A stretch of DNA of 64,000 bases. It comes from Mycteria americana (taxonomy: Eukaryota; Chordata; Aves; Ciconiiformes; Ciconiidae). Shown here one piece after another: positions 24,833 to 38,900 of the stretch (within the stretch, counting starts at the first letter, position 1; each line of letters starts with the position of its first letter). The stretch lies in assembly GCF_035582795.1 (NCBI RefSeq), contig NC_134366.1, positions 148,351,519 through 148,415,518 of the forward strand, written 5' to 3'. Position numbers and translations under genes: made by a program. The notes beneath the pieces were generated by a model. It worked only from the letters and a program-made list of their open reading frames with translations, was not told the origin of the DNA and did not search any database.

Positions 24833-26280
24833 TTAGTGAAATGCCAGAATGTAGGTAGCATGGAGGGGGCAGAACTTAGCACTACCTGAAATTTCATCAG
24901 CATTCAACAGTGCAACTCTCCTTACATTTTCTGAGAGCAGGGACTGGATGGGCTGTAAGGATTCAACTACCGCACAGCAGAAGTGGCTGTTACGTAAAGG
25001 ATGGGCAGACATGGACATGACATCCCAGATCTTGACCAGACCTTGACCGGCCATAGCAGGTGGGCTCAGGCCCGAATCTTGCTGGGTAGAAACCTACCAA
25101 GGATACAGTCCAGACAGCTGTGGGAGACACAACCGTGTTCTGCCCTGGTGTATTTGCTAGTACAGATGTGGCCCACAAGTCTCATCCAGAAAGTGGGATA
25201 AGCTGGGGGGAGCAAAGTGTACAGAGCAGGGACACAACGACCCTGCCGCTGATGCTGGACCCCGAGCCGACACAGGCTCACGGGTCAGAGAGCCCAACCA
25301 TGCTTCGGTTGCCTCTTGGCTGCCGCACACAAGCACAAGATGATGGCTTTGTGCTCCGATTCTTGCTCCTTTAAATGCCCAAACGTTTCTGAGAACAGGA
25401 GGTGTTTGCTCCTGGGAGCTCTGGGGTCTAAAATGGATGTAGGTGCCTCTAGGGTTAAGCCGCGATGGCCTGTAGGTTTTTAAATCATATTCTTGGATTT
25501 TAGCACCGAAGTAGGTGGTCTGAATCTCACCGAAGATAAATTATTGGCAGTGGGAGCAATGCGTAAACACAGGAAAATGTAAATGGAAAGGCCTGTGTAA
25601 AACTGTATGACTACGTGGCGTTTTCTTTTGAAGGCCCTGGCCTAAGTCGGTCTGCGTTACACCAGGGCTCGTCAGGCCCCACCAGACAGAGATCCGTCCT
25701 CACGTCTTCCTGTGGAGCCACACACACAACAGGGTCACTTGTCAGTGAGGGCCCAGCCTGGTCTCCTTACAGCAGGCTTGTGGGACTATTTGGCAGCTAG
25801 AAGCAGCCAGTTCTTCTGAACCAGTTGTGGGAAAACATAAGACTGACACAGAGTGAGATTTTAATGTGATGCTTTGTTTGTTTGCTGCTTTTTGCTTTGC
25901 TTCCTCCTTTATTTGCCTCTCCCTTCAAGTATTTAACTATTGCTGCTGGGCACTGAAAGGACTTTGAGCCACGTTACTTCCACCTTTGACCTTCAGCACT
26001 GATCTTACTCTGAAGGCACTGGATGATTTTGGGGTGATAAAATGCTGCTGCAGTTCTCAAGGCTGGGATCATTTCCCTCTCGAGAAACGGCGAAGCCTCG
26101 GTGCTTATGTTCATCTACATCGCTTGCTTCACACCCACAAACAGCCTTTAATTGCTGCCGCTAATTAAAGGCATGTAACACAGGCATACACACCTCGTCC
26201 CTGTGGTACTGGGTCTGGCTGTCCTTTGCTGAAGGAATACCACTGCATTTTATCTGCCTGCCTCATGCCCTGACACACCG
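24833..26280. other. Intergenic, no gene recognised
   Basis: Mixed composition becoming GC-richer to the right. 25060-25320 is GC-rich with several overlapping short frames. None is recognised. Confidence 0.5.
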
Positions 26281-27720
26281 CGTACAGCAGTGTCACGCGC
26301 TTCAGTGTCTGCCTTACAAAGCATCTGCGCCCATCACAACACAATTACTCTTAATCCCTCCAACTCTGATATTTGTTCACCTCACGCCAGGAGGAAGAAT
26401 AGGGGGCAGTTGCTGGGGATAAACACGAACGAGCGTGGGAGATCCCCCCAGGAGCAGCTCTGTCACCGAGGACGTCTGCCTCATCGACAGCCCCGCGCAG
26501 CCTGTCGGCTTGGCTGCTGCTCTCTGCAAGGGAAATGGCAGCATTTCAGGCTGTTAAAGGTGTGATTGATGGGTGCTGTCAGTCCCTACCTGTCAGCCCA
26601 TCGCACTGACAAGAGTGAGATCCCCCCGAGGGAGACAGCCTTACACTATGCAGCCCACCCATCCTGCTCAGTGAGACCCTCGTGTCCTGCTGCAGCGCTC
26701 CCGGCAGATGGTAATCTGCTTGGCGGGGCTGGGGAAGGGCAAGCGAAGAGCTGGGAGCTCTGTTTTTGCTGGCAAGGGCAGTGACATCTCTCTCGGAAGT
26801 ACCTGGAGACGCTGGAGCCGGGCTGCGAGCGCAGCCGAGGCGGGCTGGCTGCTGCAGAGGTCTGGTTCAGCCCGGGGTTAGGACGGATCCTGCTGCCGCA
26901 GCCGCAGCTGCGGGAACATCAGTGGGAGAAACCTGTGGGATGCTGGCACGACTCCACGGCTTTGCATGTGCAACATTAAACACGTGCAGAGGGTTTGCAG
27001 TGTCTGCTCCCAAGCCCAAGGGATGACAGAGGTGATGCAACCATTTACCCCTGCTTGGAGGAATCCCCCGCGGATGCGCACGGCGGTGCTGGCACACGTA
27101 GGTGTGAATTCCTCACCCTGCAGGAGCGAGGCTCAGCGTCGTCTGACTGTTCCTCTGGTTTTGCATCAACCTAAATAAAAGTATCAGGTCAGAATAACAA
27201 ATTACCCTAAGAACCAGGGATTTTTTTCTATTTTGTGTTTGCTAGCAGGAGATTTAAGGCTGTTTTTCAACATTGCAGTTTAAAGAGGATCTTTTCATCC
27301 ACAAGAGCACCTAAATCAAACCTCAGACCACTCAGCCAGTGTCAACACAAGAAAGCAACAGCAAGAAAATCCCGTTACCTTTCAGCAGCCCCTTCCCTTT
27401 CTTGCTGTCCCCTTCTCCTCCCCACCCTCTGTCCCTCCAGACTGGCGGTGGTTAACCTTCGCGCAGCTTGACCTGCCTCTCCCCGCATCTGGCTCACAGC
27501 AGCGCCGGGGCTCTTGGGCCAGGAACCCCCAGCGGGGCCGGCCGAAGCCACTGACGTCAGTGGGAAGACTCCCACTGATCTCAGGGAGGCTGCATCAGGC
27601 CCAGGTTGACGCAGAGCCATCTTTCCTTCAAAGCTTTCACTTGGCAGTTCATAGGCTGGCGCTGGCCGCGCATTAAGACTTTTGGGGACTTGCTACAGTG
27701 CCTGCAAGGCGAGCGCTGAC
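26281..27720. other. GC-rich, CpG-containing zone
   Basis: The richest CpG content in the window. Between 26810 and 26913 I count 11 CpG in about 104 bases, including GCGAGCGCAGCCGAGGCGGG. Other CpG clusters are at 26430-26500, 27060-27150 and 27460-27720. It includes the 12-base palindrome CCGCAGCTGCGG (26902-26913, E-box CAGCTG) and the 16-base palindrome at 27548. No exon or TATA-linked start was identified. It could be a CpG island, an enhancer or a non-coding RNA promoter. Confidence 0.45.
27548..27563. repeat. Perfect 16-base palindrome with a CRE core
   Basis: CCACTGACGTCAGTGG is perfectly self-complementary and contains TGACGTCA, the CREB/ATF site. The flanks (GACTCCCACTGATCTCAGGG, then GCATCAGGCCC) resemble an old amniote repeat whose usual core is CCATTGACTTCAATGG, so the site may have come from that repeat by a few changes. 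Confidence 0.65.
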
Positions 27721-29949
27721 GCCACGGCTGGATCACTCCTTTCATCTGATGCCTCAGATACGACTGCGTCTCACAGCTTCCCTTTCCCCTCCAAATCAAA
27801 GGCAGCGACTGCAGCTGCACAGACCGGCGAGTCTGTTTAGTTTCTGTGGGCCAACAGCCACCAGCTGTAGAGGCTGCTGTGCTTTTTGCTGGATGGGAGC
27901 TTTTAATTCCAATAGACAATGTGTACAAATATTTCCCAGATCAAAATTGTTCCATATCTTCCTAAGTTAATTAAACGCTAATTTTCTAATGAGGTGACAA
28001 CAATGGCAACAACCTGTTATCAGCATGCCAGCTAGTGCCCATAACCAATAGGTGAACACAGAACCCTTGTGCTGTTATTAAACTGCATTCCTATATTAAT
28101 TAATTACTTTTTCAGCTGTATTATTCTGAAGCTGGACAGAAATGTAGATAGTAATTAAATGAAAAAACATTTACATTATTTGGAGATTGCAGAGTTGCTT
28201 TGTGGTATTTATTATTTCACAGTGTTCTTATAGAAACCCCTCATGCGTTTTCATGCCCACTGCACACCAGTTTAGCAAGAAATGGTGGAAGGAAAACTCA
28301 GGATAAAAAAAGTGCTGTTCAATATACATTGAGCATAAATTAAGATATAAAAGTTTCCTGAGTTGTGCAATAAGAATGAAAAAGCCACTTGGAGTTCAGA
28401 CTGAAGCGTGGCCATATATCTGTCACATCTTTGTACTCAGAAAAGGACTTAGGCGCTTAAAACCTGGCAGAGGTGGAATTTATGTGCTTACATCCAAAAC
28501 AGAGATTCTGCTGTCTGCTCCTGGAGGTTTCCAAACTCTCCCTGACTTCAGCTGCTAGTACAAAAGCTCCCCAGACATCTTGAATTCTGGTGATACCCAA
28601 GAGCTCTTCAGTCTTGAAAAGCCCAAGTTGCCCAACATGCAGTTCAGGCACCAGTTTAGCTGGGACCCAAAAAATGTGTTCCTCTGTTTATCTTCCCCCA
28701 GGGCTGGTTTGAGCACTCTGAAAATTCCTACCAAACAGCTCTGAAACTGGATTTTACATAAAACACAATGGCAGCTATCAATTTCTTTTGAAATATGGCC
28801 GCTGGAGTCCTCCTCTTTTCTAAGCTACTGCAGTATTTGAATGGGATATGAGAGTTATAGTTCAGTGCCTCACTCTGCCCGGTCAGAGCTCATTCCTCCT
28901 GTGATACACTCTAGTCAGGAGGCTTCATCTCCTTGGAAGTCAGTGTGAGATTTTCTCATCCCTTCTCACAGAAAAGGAGTGGTAATTTCCATCAGGACTG
29001 TGATTTAGAGATGTGACGGCCGCTCTACCTTTGACAGAGATGGTTTAGGCACCTACGATCCAAAGAGCGTTCAGATGGTGGGGAAAGGGACAAGTCTTCG
29101 TGATGGCACAAAAATTCAAAAGCCTATTAAAAAGCCATTCGAAAGTGGGAAGGGCATGGGATTTCAGATGGGCTCCTGGCATCCACATCTCTGTGTTCTC
29201 TGATCAATTAAGGCAGCATGCTCCATCCTTGTGTACCTGCATGTGCTGTTCATGAACCCTGGGTACCCAACCAAGGATCAGGGACTGAGAAATTGCATAC
29301 CGTAAGGCTAGAGTGTTGCAATGGGTAAAACCTTCATTGGTCTTGAATGCTCTTAAACTCTGGGGTTTGTATCTGGGAATTTCCAAATATTTTTCTGCCA
29401 TCAGCCAGCATGTTTCAGAGGTGCAAAACACAGATTTTTCCTCACTGTTGGAGAACAGGCTATGTTAACGAAGACTGATCCAGATTTTATTAGGAATTAA
29501 TTGTATGCACCATGTTTAGATAATCAGGTAGCGGATTTCCATGTAGAGCATTTTACAGCCATTCTTTAAATGGTATGAATCTTGTCACAATGAGCAACAG
29601 GTGAGATGCACCTGTAAACCATTTCTCTGAGTGCTTCACACAGTCGGTGTAATGATGTCCTACAACTGAAGAATAAAGCCTGCCAGGAAAATGAAGCCGT
29701 AATGTGAAATTCATGTTCAAAACTGTTTAAAACAATTTGTTTACTGAATTCAGACAAATACCTCTAAACTCTTTTCATTACATTTAGTGCTAGCTGTGCC
29801 AAGGCAAAAAATACAAAACTGATAATAAACTATGAGTCCATTCACATTAAGCACAAGGTAGACAAATACCTTTGCTGTATTCCTCTGTGTGCTTCTTTCT
29901 ACTCCAAATGTGGATAAATAAGTTCTTATTATTGACTCCTAGTAGCTGA

Positions 29950-29985
29950 CGATGATGATTATGGTAATAATAATAATGATAATAG
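29950..29985. repeat. Degenerate (GAT)n/(AAT)n repeat
   Basis: CGATGATGATTATGGTAATA followed by ATAATAATGATAATA; a trinucleotide-rich simple repeat. Confidence 0.75.
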
Positions 29986-31058
29986 TAAAATAATTTACAT
30001 TTAGATAGAATGTTTCCTCCCAAATCATTCTACAATCTTTGCAAAATGATGCGCAGGGACCACTTTATCCAGTTACTGAAATGCAGCTACCTCTGGAGCG
30101 AATCACCACATCTGCTTAAACATGGATAATATCATGCTGTGTGATAGATTAGGATCAGGAGAAGGGAGAAGTACTATAACTAAGTCATAAAGAAAGGGAA
30201 ATTATTTGAGTTGAGGTTTGTAGGAAAACCACAGCTAAAAACACTTAGCTTTGGAGAAAAGTTCTACAGGGTGTTTAGTAATTATTAGATTTTTGAGATT
30301 TGCCTCATCCTAATGGCAAAATCTTAAGCTGTACAGCTATCCCAACACCATGCTGGAGGAAGAACAAACCCACCAGTGACAGGCCAGCACTGCAGCTTCC
30401 CAACGGCCGTGAAACATGTTTTGAGCAAGTCTCAGGATGAAGCTTGCCAGCACCACGCAGTGAGCGAAGTGAACTGCTTTTTAAGATGCCTATATTCATC
30501 CCAACCTATCACTTTTATCTTAATGAATTTAGTATTATTCAGCATGGTGGATTTAATTAAAAAGTTTAAAGTATTTAAATTATTAATGATTTAATAATTT
30601 GAAATAAGTATTTTAATCCATGACTGAATAATGTATACAAGTATTCAATTTATTTTTTGGAGATGAGGGTCTAGATTTATTCTTTTCCCCATATTTTCAA
30701 TTCAGAACTATTCAGAAGTTGCAACTCTGCCATACTGGCTTCCTGCAAAATATAGTGAGTGCAAAACATCTTATTTAATGCAGCCCAAGAAAACACACAT
30801 GTGTGTGGGAGACAGAAAGTGATACAGTCTCCCAAAGTTCTCCTAAAATCTCAGTGGTGGTTAGAGATACAGCTGTGTGAAAAACATCAGAAAAAAACAA
30901 GTCACAAGTCTTAAACAAAAAGGATATAATTATGCCAGAGCAAATTTAGAACCTTTACACCAAAAGCTGAACTACTTTGAATGTGCCCACAGAGTCTTTC
31001 TCAATGCAATATTAATGCATGTTCATGCATATTCACCCTTCATACAGGCAACAAACAT

Positions 31059-31089
31059 GGGCTGTCCTGGGAGCAGCTGGGGACAGCCC
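31059..31089. repeat. GC-rich hairpin, 9-base perfect stem
   Basis: GGGCTGTCC (31059-31067) and GGACAGCCC (31081-31089) around a 13-base loop. No flanking evidence for an RNA gene. Confidence 0.6.
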
Positions 31090-32960
31090 TTCAGAGATCA
31101 CGGGCCCACAAACCCGAGCACATCCAGAAGTAAATTTAGTATTGCCATGGCGTGAAGTGGGGCAGTGTGTTACCAGACAGGTTGTTGCAAAAGTCACCTG
31201 TGGTCCCACTGGGGACAGAGAGCAGACAGCCTGGAGGGCAGCAGCCCTTCGGAGGCATGTTCACACATCTGCAACTCCAGACTGCCTTCTGCTCTCCAGG
31301 GACTTCTGGCGTGGGCAGTTGTTCACTGTACATTCAGGATCAGCTGAGAATCAACCCTAAACCAAACCAACCTCTAAATTACCATCATTTCTGACTGGAG
31401 TTGGATTTAGACACCGTCCTCCTGACAACTTAGCGTATAGGCTCTGTGTCCCCTGGGGCTTCTGCTCATCCTCCCACGTGCATTCCTGCCTTGGTTTTGC
31501 CTCCAGGGTACTGCTGGCTCAGGTCTACTGCACAGATAAGCCCTGTCAATACTTAAACTGCTCGGAGGGCTGATGCAGCAGCAGGGAGCACCGTCAGCCG
31601 ACCTGGCCCTGCAGGGACTCAGGACTCCCAGCACAGGCAATACCACTGGGAGAAGCATGTGGCGAGGGCATAACCATGAGCACTCCTGCCTTCTCCAACA
31701 CAAGCTGCTCTGCCCGAGGCGCTGCGCCTATCTCTGTGAGCAAGGGCGATCTGTGCCAGCCGCAGTGAATCAAGCCACTATCTGCGTGGGCTTTTTTTTT
31801 AAAATGCAGCTGCCATATATCCAAAAAACAAGTCATTAGGAACATTACAGTATTAGTCAAATCAACTTTGTTTTTCAGAGGGATGAAAGCCAGTGATATA
31901 ATTCACAAATAGTGGGTGTTGGTGGGTGGTAGTATTACGCAGAGGTTTTCAAGCTCTTTTCTCCTGTGTGAGCAAATTTTCATTCTTGGAGAGACATCCT
32001 GTGTAATTGCTCTTGAAGGGTCACACAAGGTTTGTTCTTCCCAAGCTCCCACGCAGAGCGAGCTGGCCAAAGGCTTGGGCTTGGGATGGAGAGGCAGTGC
32101 TGCTCCTTTGGGCCACGGCACTGCTGTGGATTTGAGGCTCTGGAAGAAGGGGCTGCTCCGCTTGCTGGTTGCTGTCCTCATTTCAGGACCATCCTTCCAC
32201 ATCACTGATTTTTCCTCCACTGGGACATAGATGGCCCAAAGCTTTTTTCACTGTGCTTTCCAAAGAGGAAGAACAGTGTCTTTCCCAGAGTACTTTATCC
32301 CAGTTCCACCTCCAAGGATGGCTGTGATGTCTGCCTCTAAATGATTAAGACTAGCATATAGTGGAGGTTTTACAGAATATCCTCTTTTTCCTCCTCATTA
32401 GCCTGCCAACTTTAGCACTCAGCCTATGCTAAGGTCAAGGAACACCTTGTGAGAGGAGCAACATAAGGCAAAATCTCTCACACATGTGATAGTCTCTGTA
32501 TTCCTCAAGACTTCTGAGACACAGGAGAACTTGACAGCGCATGAACATGTTGCTGGTGGATCTGGTTTTGATATTTGGCTGTGAGGCACATAATAGTGGG
32601 GTATCTATATAAGCTATAATTTAATGAACTGAGAGCTTTATTTCTGCAGCTGTCTAAACTGGGGCAGTTAGGTAGCCTGGTGTTTTGTAATCCTGTTTTA
32701 CTTAATTAAAGTATTCCTGTTGGCTGGGCGGAAAGATGTGTTACCCTGTTACTAGCACATGATGAAAGGAGGCAGACATCATTAGTGTACATGACTCCTT
32801 CCTCAGACCCCATCAGAGCTAGGGCCTCTGTAGTTCCTCTGGAACAGAATTAACATATTTCTCACGGAAATGTTTTTTCTCTCATATTCAGCTGCATAGA
32901 TTTCCCCATTACAAGTATTAAACTGTTTGGTTATCCGTAATGTGCCTAGACTTTCGTGAA

Positions 32961-32980
32961 GGTTCATTTATAAATGAACC
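32961..32980. repeat. Perfect 20-base palindrome
   Basis: GGTTCATTTATAAATGAACC is fully self-complementary without a spacer. Its function is unknown. It may be a dimer protein binding site or a remnant of inverted repeat ends. Confidence 0.9.
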
Positions 32981-35900
32981 CCTGCTGTTAGGTTAAGGAA
33001 GGTATATTTTAGCACTTGCAGTTCCTACAGTCCTGAGTTGTTAATGAATTGACCAACTTTTCATCATCCTTCGCACGAGAGATACTCCTCACGATCTCGA
33101 CTCTTACTCCTGAGGAGCAAGATTGCACTGGGGTCCTCTCATAAGTTTTCTTGGGTTTGTGCCATTGGAGGAGGGAGTGCGTAAGAAGCAGCATCTGGCA
33201 GTACATCTGCATCCAGTCCCTGCTGACATCCTGAGATCCGTCTGCCCGGGCTCACTCCTCCCTTCGTACGGAGCTTGACATATCTGGTACCCCACTGCCA
33301 GACAACCTCAGCAGATACTTATCTCTCCAAGGGAGGCTGAGTCACTTTTTCAGTGTCTTCAACTTGTGTTTTCTCATTGCTAACCTGATGGAAGAGTATG
33401 CAGTCTCTTTTCAAACTGCTCACGGCTCTCTGGAAGGAATCTGCCAAAGAGCTTTGATCTGAGCAAGCTGGAAGGCCTGATCTAGGTGCAAAGATCAAAA
33501 CCAGCCTTCTCCAGACCAATGACCCTGAAGTTTTAATTCTTTACAAAGGACATGAAAACTAAGATGGTAACTGAGATAAATGTTGATGAGTGGATGTGAC
33601 AGATCTGTTCCTCAAGGCTTTGCAAGGCAGCAGCAAGGGAGCGCTGAAGGCCCCCAGGCCAGCTCCATAGTTAGCTGATCGGTTGAAAGTCAGTTATAAT
33701 TTCTTTCTGTTATTCTACATCACTTTGCATTATACATTATTGTACATACCCTCTGGTAGACCCTTTCAAAGCAACTGAATAACTCAATGCTTAACAAGGA
33801 TACTTTAATTTTCTTGTTTAAGTTCTGGGAAATACAAGATCATTTTTCATTCTCAGTTGGCAATGACGATCCCCAAACTAGTGGTGGAATAGAGGGAATA
33901 ATGGCTTTGTGGGAACTTCCCTAGAGATCTGTACTGTAAGGAATGATGAATATATGACAGAGGAGTGAGGCCTACTTTTATCCTTTATAAATGTGCGGTG
34001 TAATGAAAACTTCCTTTCTGTATTTGTATTATCTTTTAAATGTATCATGTTTTATGCCCATGCACAACTCCTGTGCCGCAGGAATGATTCTTGTTTCCAA
34101 GTGCTCTTGCTCACAGGGAGCATTTTTTCTTAATTCTATCTGTATATTTTACATGAAGATGTACAAAACAGAAGTTTTTTTCTTCTGTGCGTAGGAATCC
34201 ATTTAGTAAGAGACATTTCTTCTGTGTACAAGACCATAACATAGTGTAGCAGAAACACTTGCCCCCGTGAGTTTGAGGGTGCAACAATCACAAGCAAAGT
34301 AGATTATTGTCTCAGATGCGTTGCCTCTCCATCACCCCGTAACACCAACATAGTCCAGTCACAGCAGTGTGTATACGAGAGGTTGAATAATGCATGTGAA
34401 GAGTCTCTTAAGCATTTATTTTGTTCTTTTCAGTTGTCCTTCAGGCATTACCCACTCCATCATGATATCAACTTGAAAATTTCCTAATACAGAAGGTAAA
34501 ACTCATTGACAAGGAAAAATTGCAGAACCATTGCTCTTGTTAGAGTCATAGATCTGCTATTTCTGTGGAGAATTTACCAAATTTCAGCATCACAGTCTGT
34601 GGAAAAAGTCAGACATATTACAAGTAATTCCTATTTTGAGGCAACCCTTAACCAAAGGGAGGTAATTATCATTCTGTAACATTTCAGATGAGAAGCTACA
34701 TTTGACCAAACTGTATCACCCACAAACAAAGCCACTTTTCTATTAATTAAAAACAGCTGATGAGTCGTTTATGAGAAAAAAGAATTCTGACGTATTCTCA
34801 TGAATAACACAGTCATGTTTACAACTTGTCTTATTTTAACATGAACTCACAAGCCTTCATGTGTAAGGGCAAGGACTGTGAAATGGCATCCACAAGAACA
34901 GAGCAGGTTTTAAAGAGCTGCTCTTCAAAATAAGAATCTATACACCACACTGGGAAAATTTCCCTGACATATATTGCCTAACTTTAAATGAATTTGTGGC
35001 TTTGGTAATAACCTGAAGAAGCCGCTCTACTCTCTTCTCTGTTCAGCACATCCCGTTATTACTGGAGCAGCAGAGACACAGTGGCACAAAGGAAAGTACT
35101 GCCCAAGAAGAGCAGCTCGAGAACGGCTACAGTTAATGAACAGATAAACACAAATATGATTGTCTGCCTTTTAAGAAGGAACAGTCACGAGCTCATTAGG
35201 GCAGTGAGAACCCATGGTACCATTGTTAAAACAGCCGTGCTTTAAGTAGACAACCATAGCACCTAAGCTCGTCTTTTAAATGGGAAGCTGAAGGAAGCCA
35301 TCAAAACGGAAGCAAGCAAAAACCTGACTTTGACGGTGCGGGCTGCTCTGAAGGCTCCTCAGGCAGGAAAAGCTAAATAAAGCTGCCCTGAAATCAGAAT
35401 TTGCTGTCCTTCCCAAACCAGAGCAAGTCTTACAATATTACACAGTAATAGCTACTTGAGGCCTCTTCAGCTTCGGCCAGGCGAGAGCAGGGGAGACGGC
35501 AGGTCGCTCCCCAGCCCCTCCTTGCAAAAGCGTAATGCCCACAGCTTTCCTACCAAAAGCGGTAGGCACGAGCGTGGCATTCTTTGACTGGAAAGCAGTC
35601 CCACAGGCGCTAAGGGAAACAACTATGCAGAAACAAGTTTCAAAAGGACAACAAAAGACAATTTTTCTGGCACCTCCCTGAGAACCTAATAAATAAAAGT
35701 GAAAAGCCTGAACATCTCAGCTTCTATTTATTTGTGGCAACAAATCAGGCACCAGTGGATGGTAGGAGACTTACCCTGTAGGTTAAGCTCTGCGCTGTTC
35801 TTTTTTGTAGCCTGTCCAAAGCGACCCAGGACCGCAGTCCTACTCTAAACACCAGCAGCTCCCCACTGAGCAGGGGTGACGCTTCAGGAGTGCAGAATCA

Positions 35901-38900
35901 GCAAATGGGCTCCCCTGCCACTTCCCTCCTTGTCCCTCCTCTCTGCTGATAGTATCACAGGAGAAGGTGTCTCTAGAGAAATGGGGACATTGCCAGTATC
36001 AGTACATCTACATTTAACTCAGTAACAGACACACAGAGCTACTCTAGCTTGGCATAATGTGACTGTTTTTATACATGAGGGCAACAGCAACTAGCCTGAC
36101 TTATGCTTTGTGTAAATCCGCCAAACCCTCCTTAAATAAATTCCTTACTTAAATAAATGAATCACTGATCCAATGAGAAGCTGCTTCGTTTCAGACATCT
36201 TTATGTCCTCCTGGCCCTTTTTTTCCCCTATGAAAAATAAGAAGTTAAGAGAGCTCTGATTTGATATCAGAATTAGCTTTTCTTCCACCCTCTTCCTGAG
36301 CAACACGGTGAGTTGTGAGGTGGTTGTCTCCTGGAAGAACTGCCCATTTTACTTCGATTTTCTTCCACTCTCATTCCCGGAGGAACTGCGATAGGAGAAT
36401 GACATCAGTTTGTCACCAAACTCCATACCCATCTCCTGTGGCTTTCGCTCTTTGAAATTCCTACAATCTCTTTGTGGAATGGCAAACTCCCAACGAACTG
36501 TATGCTGCTCAGTTTTTCCAAGGTTCAGAAAATTGAATCGCTTCGTAGCTCACATTTATAACTGACCTGAACAAACACCTTTTAGGGAGAATTTGGGCGA
36601 GGCATGAACTGTGCTGCAGGGCTGTGAGCTTTTATCTGCTTTTTTAGTGATTCAGAATAAGACAACAGAATCAAGCCTATTGTTTGACTAGTCATGTCTT
36701 TATTTGTGGTTTTAACATGCAAAACCAGTATAACAATTATAGAAGCTAGAAAAAATATAGCACTGAAAAAAGTATTCATGCAGAATGAGGCTTCTACTAG
36801 AACTATCCTCCACAATCACCAGTTAGTCGATTTGTCCCAATATTTATAGTTCATCATTACAACTGCCAAACCTGGCAACCACCAGGATTGTTGTCTCAAT
36901 TAAGGACAGTAAACAGATTGTCCCATTTTTTTTTAATGAAAAAATCTAAAATGTAATACTTCACAGTTTAGTATGTTTATTCATTTAAACGAGCTAAAAA
37001 ATAGTGGTGTGACATCTGCTTGAGAGACACTGGTACCTAACATTTTGGCTGTCTCCTTACCAATTTCGTTGTGATTAAGGGGGGGATAAAATGAAGAGTA
37101 GACGATTCTGTCAATTAAATGCATTGATGAACTACCAAAAAAAATTTTCCACTCTTGGAAAAGTGTAGAAATACATCCACAAAAGAATGTATTACAGCAA
37201 ACTAAGAGGATGATGGGGAAAAGTGTTGCAAAATATCTCCGTCGGCTCTTTCAGGGAAAAATATGTAAGCATAAGATCACAGACAACCTTTGCCAGTTTA
37301 TTCATCTCATGGATTCATTTCCCAAAGTGCAGGCATAATCCACTACAAAATCTTTTAAGAACCAGTTCCAACATCACATTTCTGCTGTCTTATTGATGTG
37401 CCATATTGTTATTTTCTTAGTCATAAGCACCACTAATTATTATGCTACTGTAAGTAAAACTTGAAATGCGATCAAGATCTGTAGTATCCTGTTTGTTGGC
37501 ACTCTAACTTGCCTAGTCTGCGTTTCAAGTACAGTCCTTCACTGAGAATTGTCCTGAATGCATTTGACCTTCTCCAACTGGCTCAGTTGTGCCTTATAGG
37601 CACAATCCCGTATCAGAGCAAAATGAATCATCACTCTACCGGCAGCTGCTAGCAACATTTTCCTCCCTGAAAGGGCAGCATTCAAAACTTGGCCCTAAGT
37701 CAGCAGATAAGCCTCTTCCATGGTAGAAATTTTCATGGAAATGGGATGACCGGCTTTGTAGGGCTTTCACTGTGCCTTCATTTAGTAGGGTTGTTTAAAA
37801 ACCGTCTGTTTTCAAACACAACTTGTTAGGTCAACTACTCTAGATGACACCTAAACGGATGAGTTTGCTCATCTTTCGTATGTTTGCAGTTACGTGTTGC
37901 GGCATAATCTCACAGTCTACGTGTTGTTCCTGCTACTACTGGCCTGATGCATGGAAGGTGCTATGACAGATCCCGAATAACATGTCTGCATGATATGCAA
38001 GTGAACTTTAAATAAAATGTTCTCAAGAAAAGTTTAAATATATCTCTAGGGTCCATTAGGGAAATGCTTAACATGCCTCCTAAGCTTCCAGTAAAATATA
38101 TTTATGGACTCTAGGAAATAGAGTTAAAGCCTTTCCTTGGCAATGTTCACCAGCAGCACTAGTAAAACCACTATATTGAGGCTTCTGTCCTGAGATGGTC
38201 TACATGCTGGTTCTGCTTTTGTAGGATCAAAGGGAAAAGGAAAACTGCTGAGGAAAGATTTACTGAGCAAAATCACTGCTGGAAGACTGTTGTGCCTTCC
38301 TAGCCAGAGACTCTTCCAGATGGGACACCTGCTCCCACCCACAGTGCGAGGACTCGGTACAGGCATCTCCTCCACAGCCTCTGCTGGAAAGAAATTCAGT
38401 TTACTCCACAAGCAGAGGGCAACAACAATACTGACATCTACCCTTTCCCCAGAGGTGAATATCCTTGAAAAAACCTGCCCCGTTAAGCCAAGGCAGCTGT
38501 GTAAATGGTTTCATCAGCAATCTTCCTTTGAAACAAGCGTATAAAAGTATTACTTTTATAATAATGTCAACCTGTCTGAAGTTGATGGGAGCTACATGGA
38601 ACGACTTTGTCTGCAGAAAGAGATCTGCTCTATTGGTATTGCGTAGGATGCCAAGGGAAGATCTCTTCATTGTCTTTTAAGTATTCAATAGGCTACGCTT
38701 AGTTTTAACATGAGCTTAGGTGCTAGAACTGCCTAGAATAATCCAGATATTCTAAAACTGGTGAGTATCACTGCTCACATTTGAACATTGCGCTGTTTAG
38801 ATTGCTTTAATGTCCTTTCAAATGTGTATATAATTCAGTGTGACACATCCAACATTAATAAGAGCACAAAAATAGTAAAAATACATTTATTATTAAAACA

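Larger units (their letters stand above)
27721..32960. other. Intergenic, no gene recognised
   Basis: 27960-28210 is very AT-rich with several TAATTA-type sites. Near 28450 (GGACTTAGGCGCTTAA) and 29040 (TTTAGGCACCTACGATCC) are texts like old amniote repeats. An AAT/ATG simple repeat is at 29950-29985. GC-rich parts at 31040-31740 and 32040-32200 carry overlapping chance frames. A 9-base GC-rich hairpin is at 31059-31089. Confidence 0.5.
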
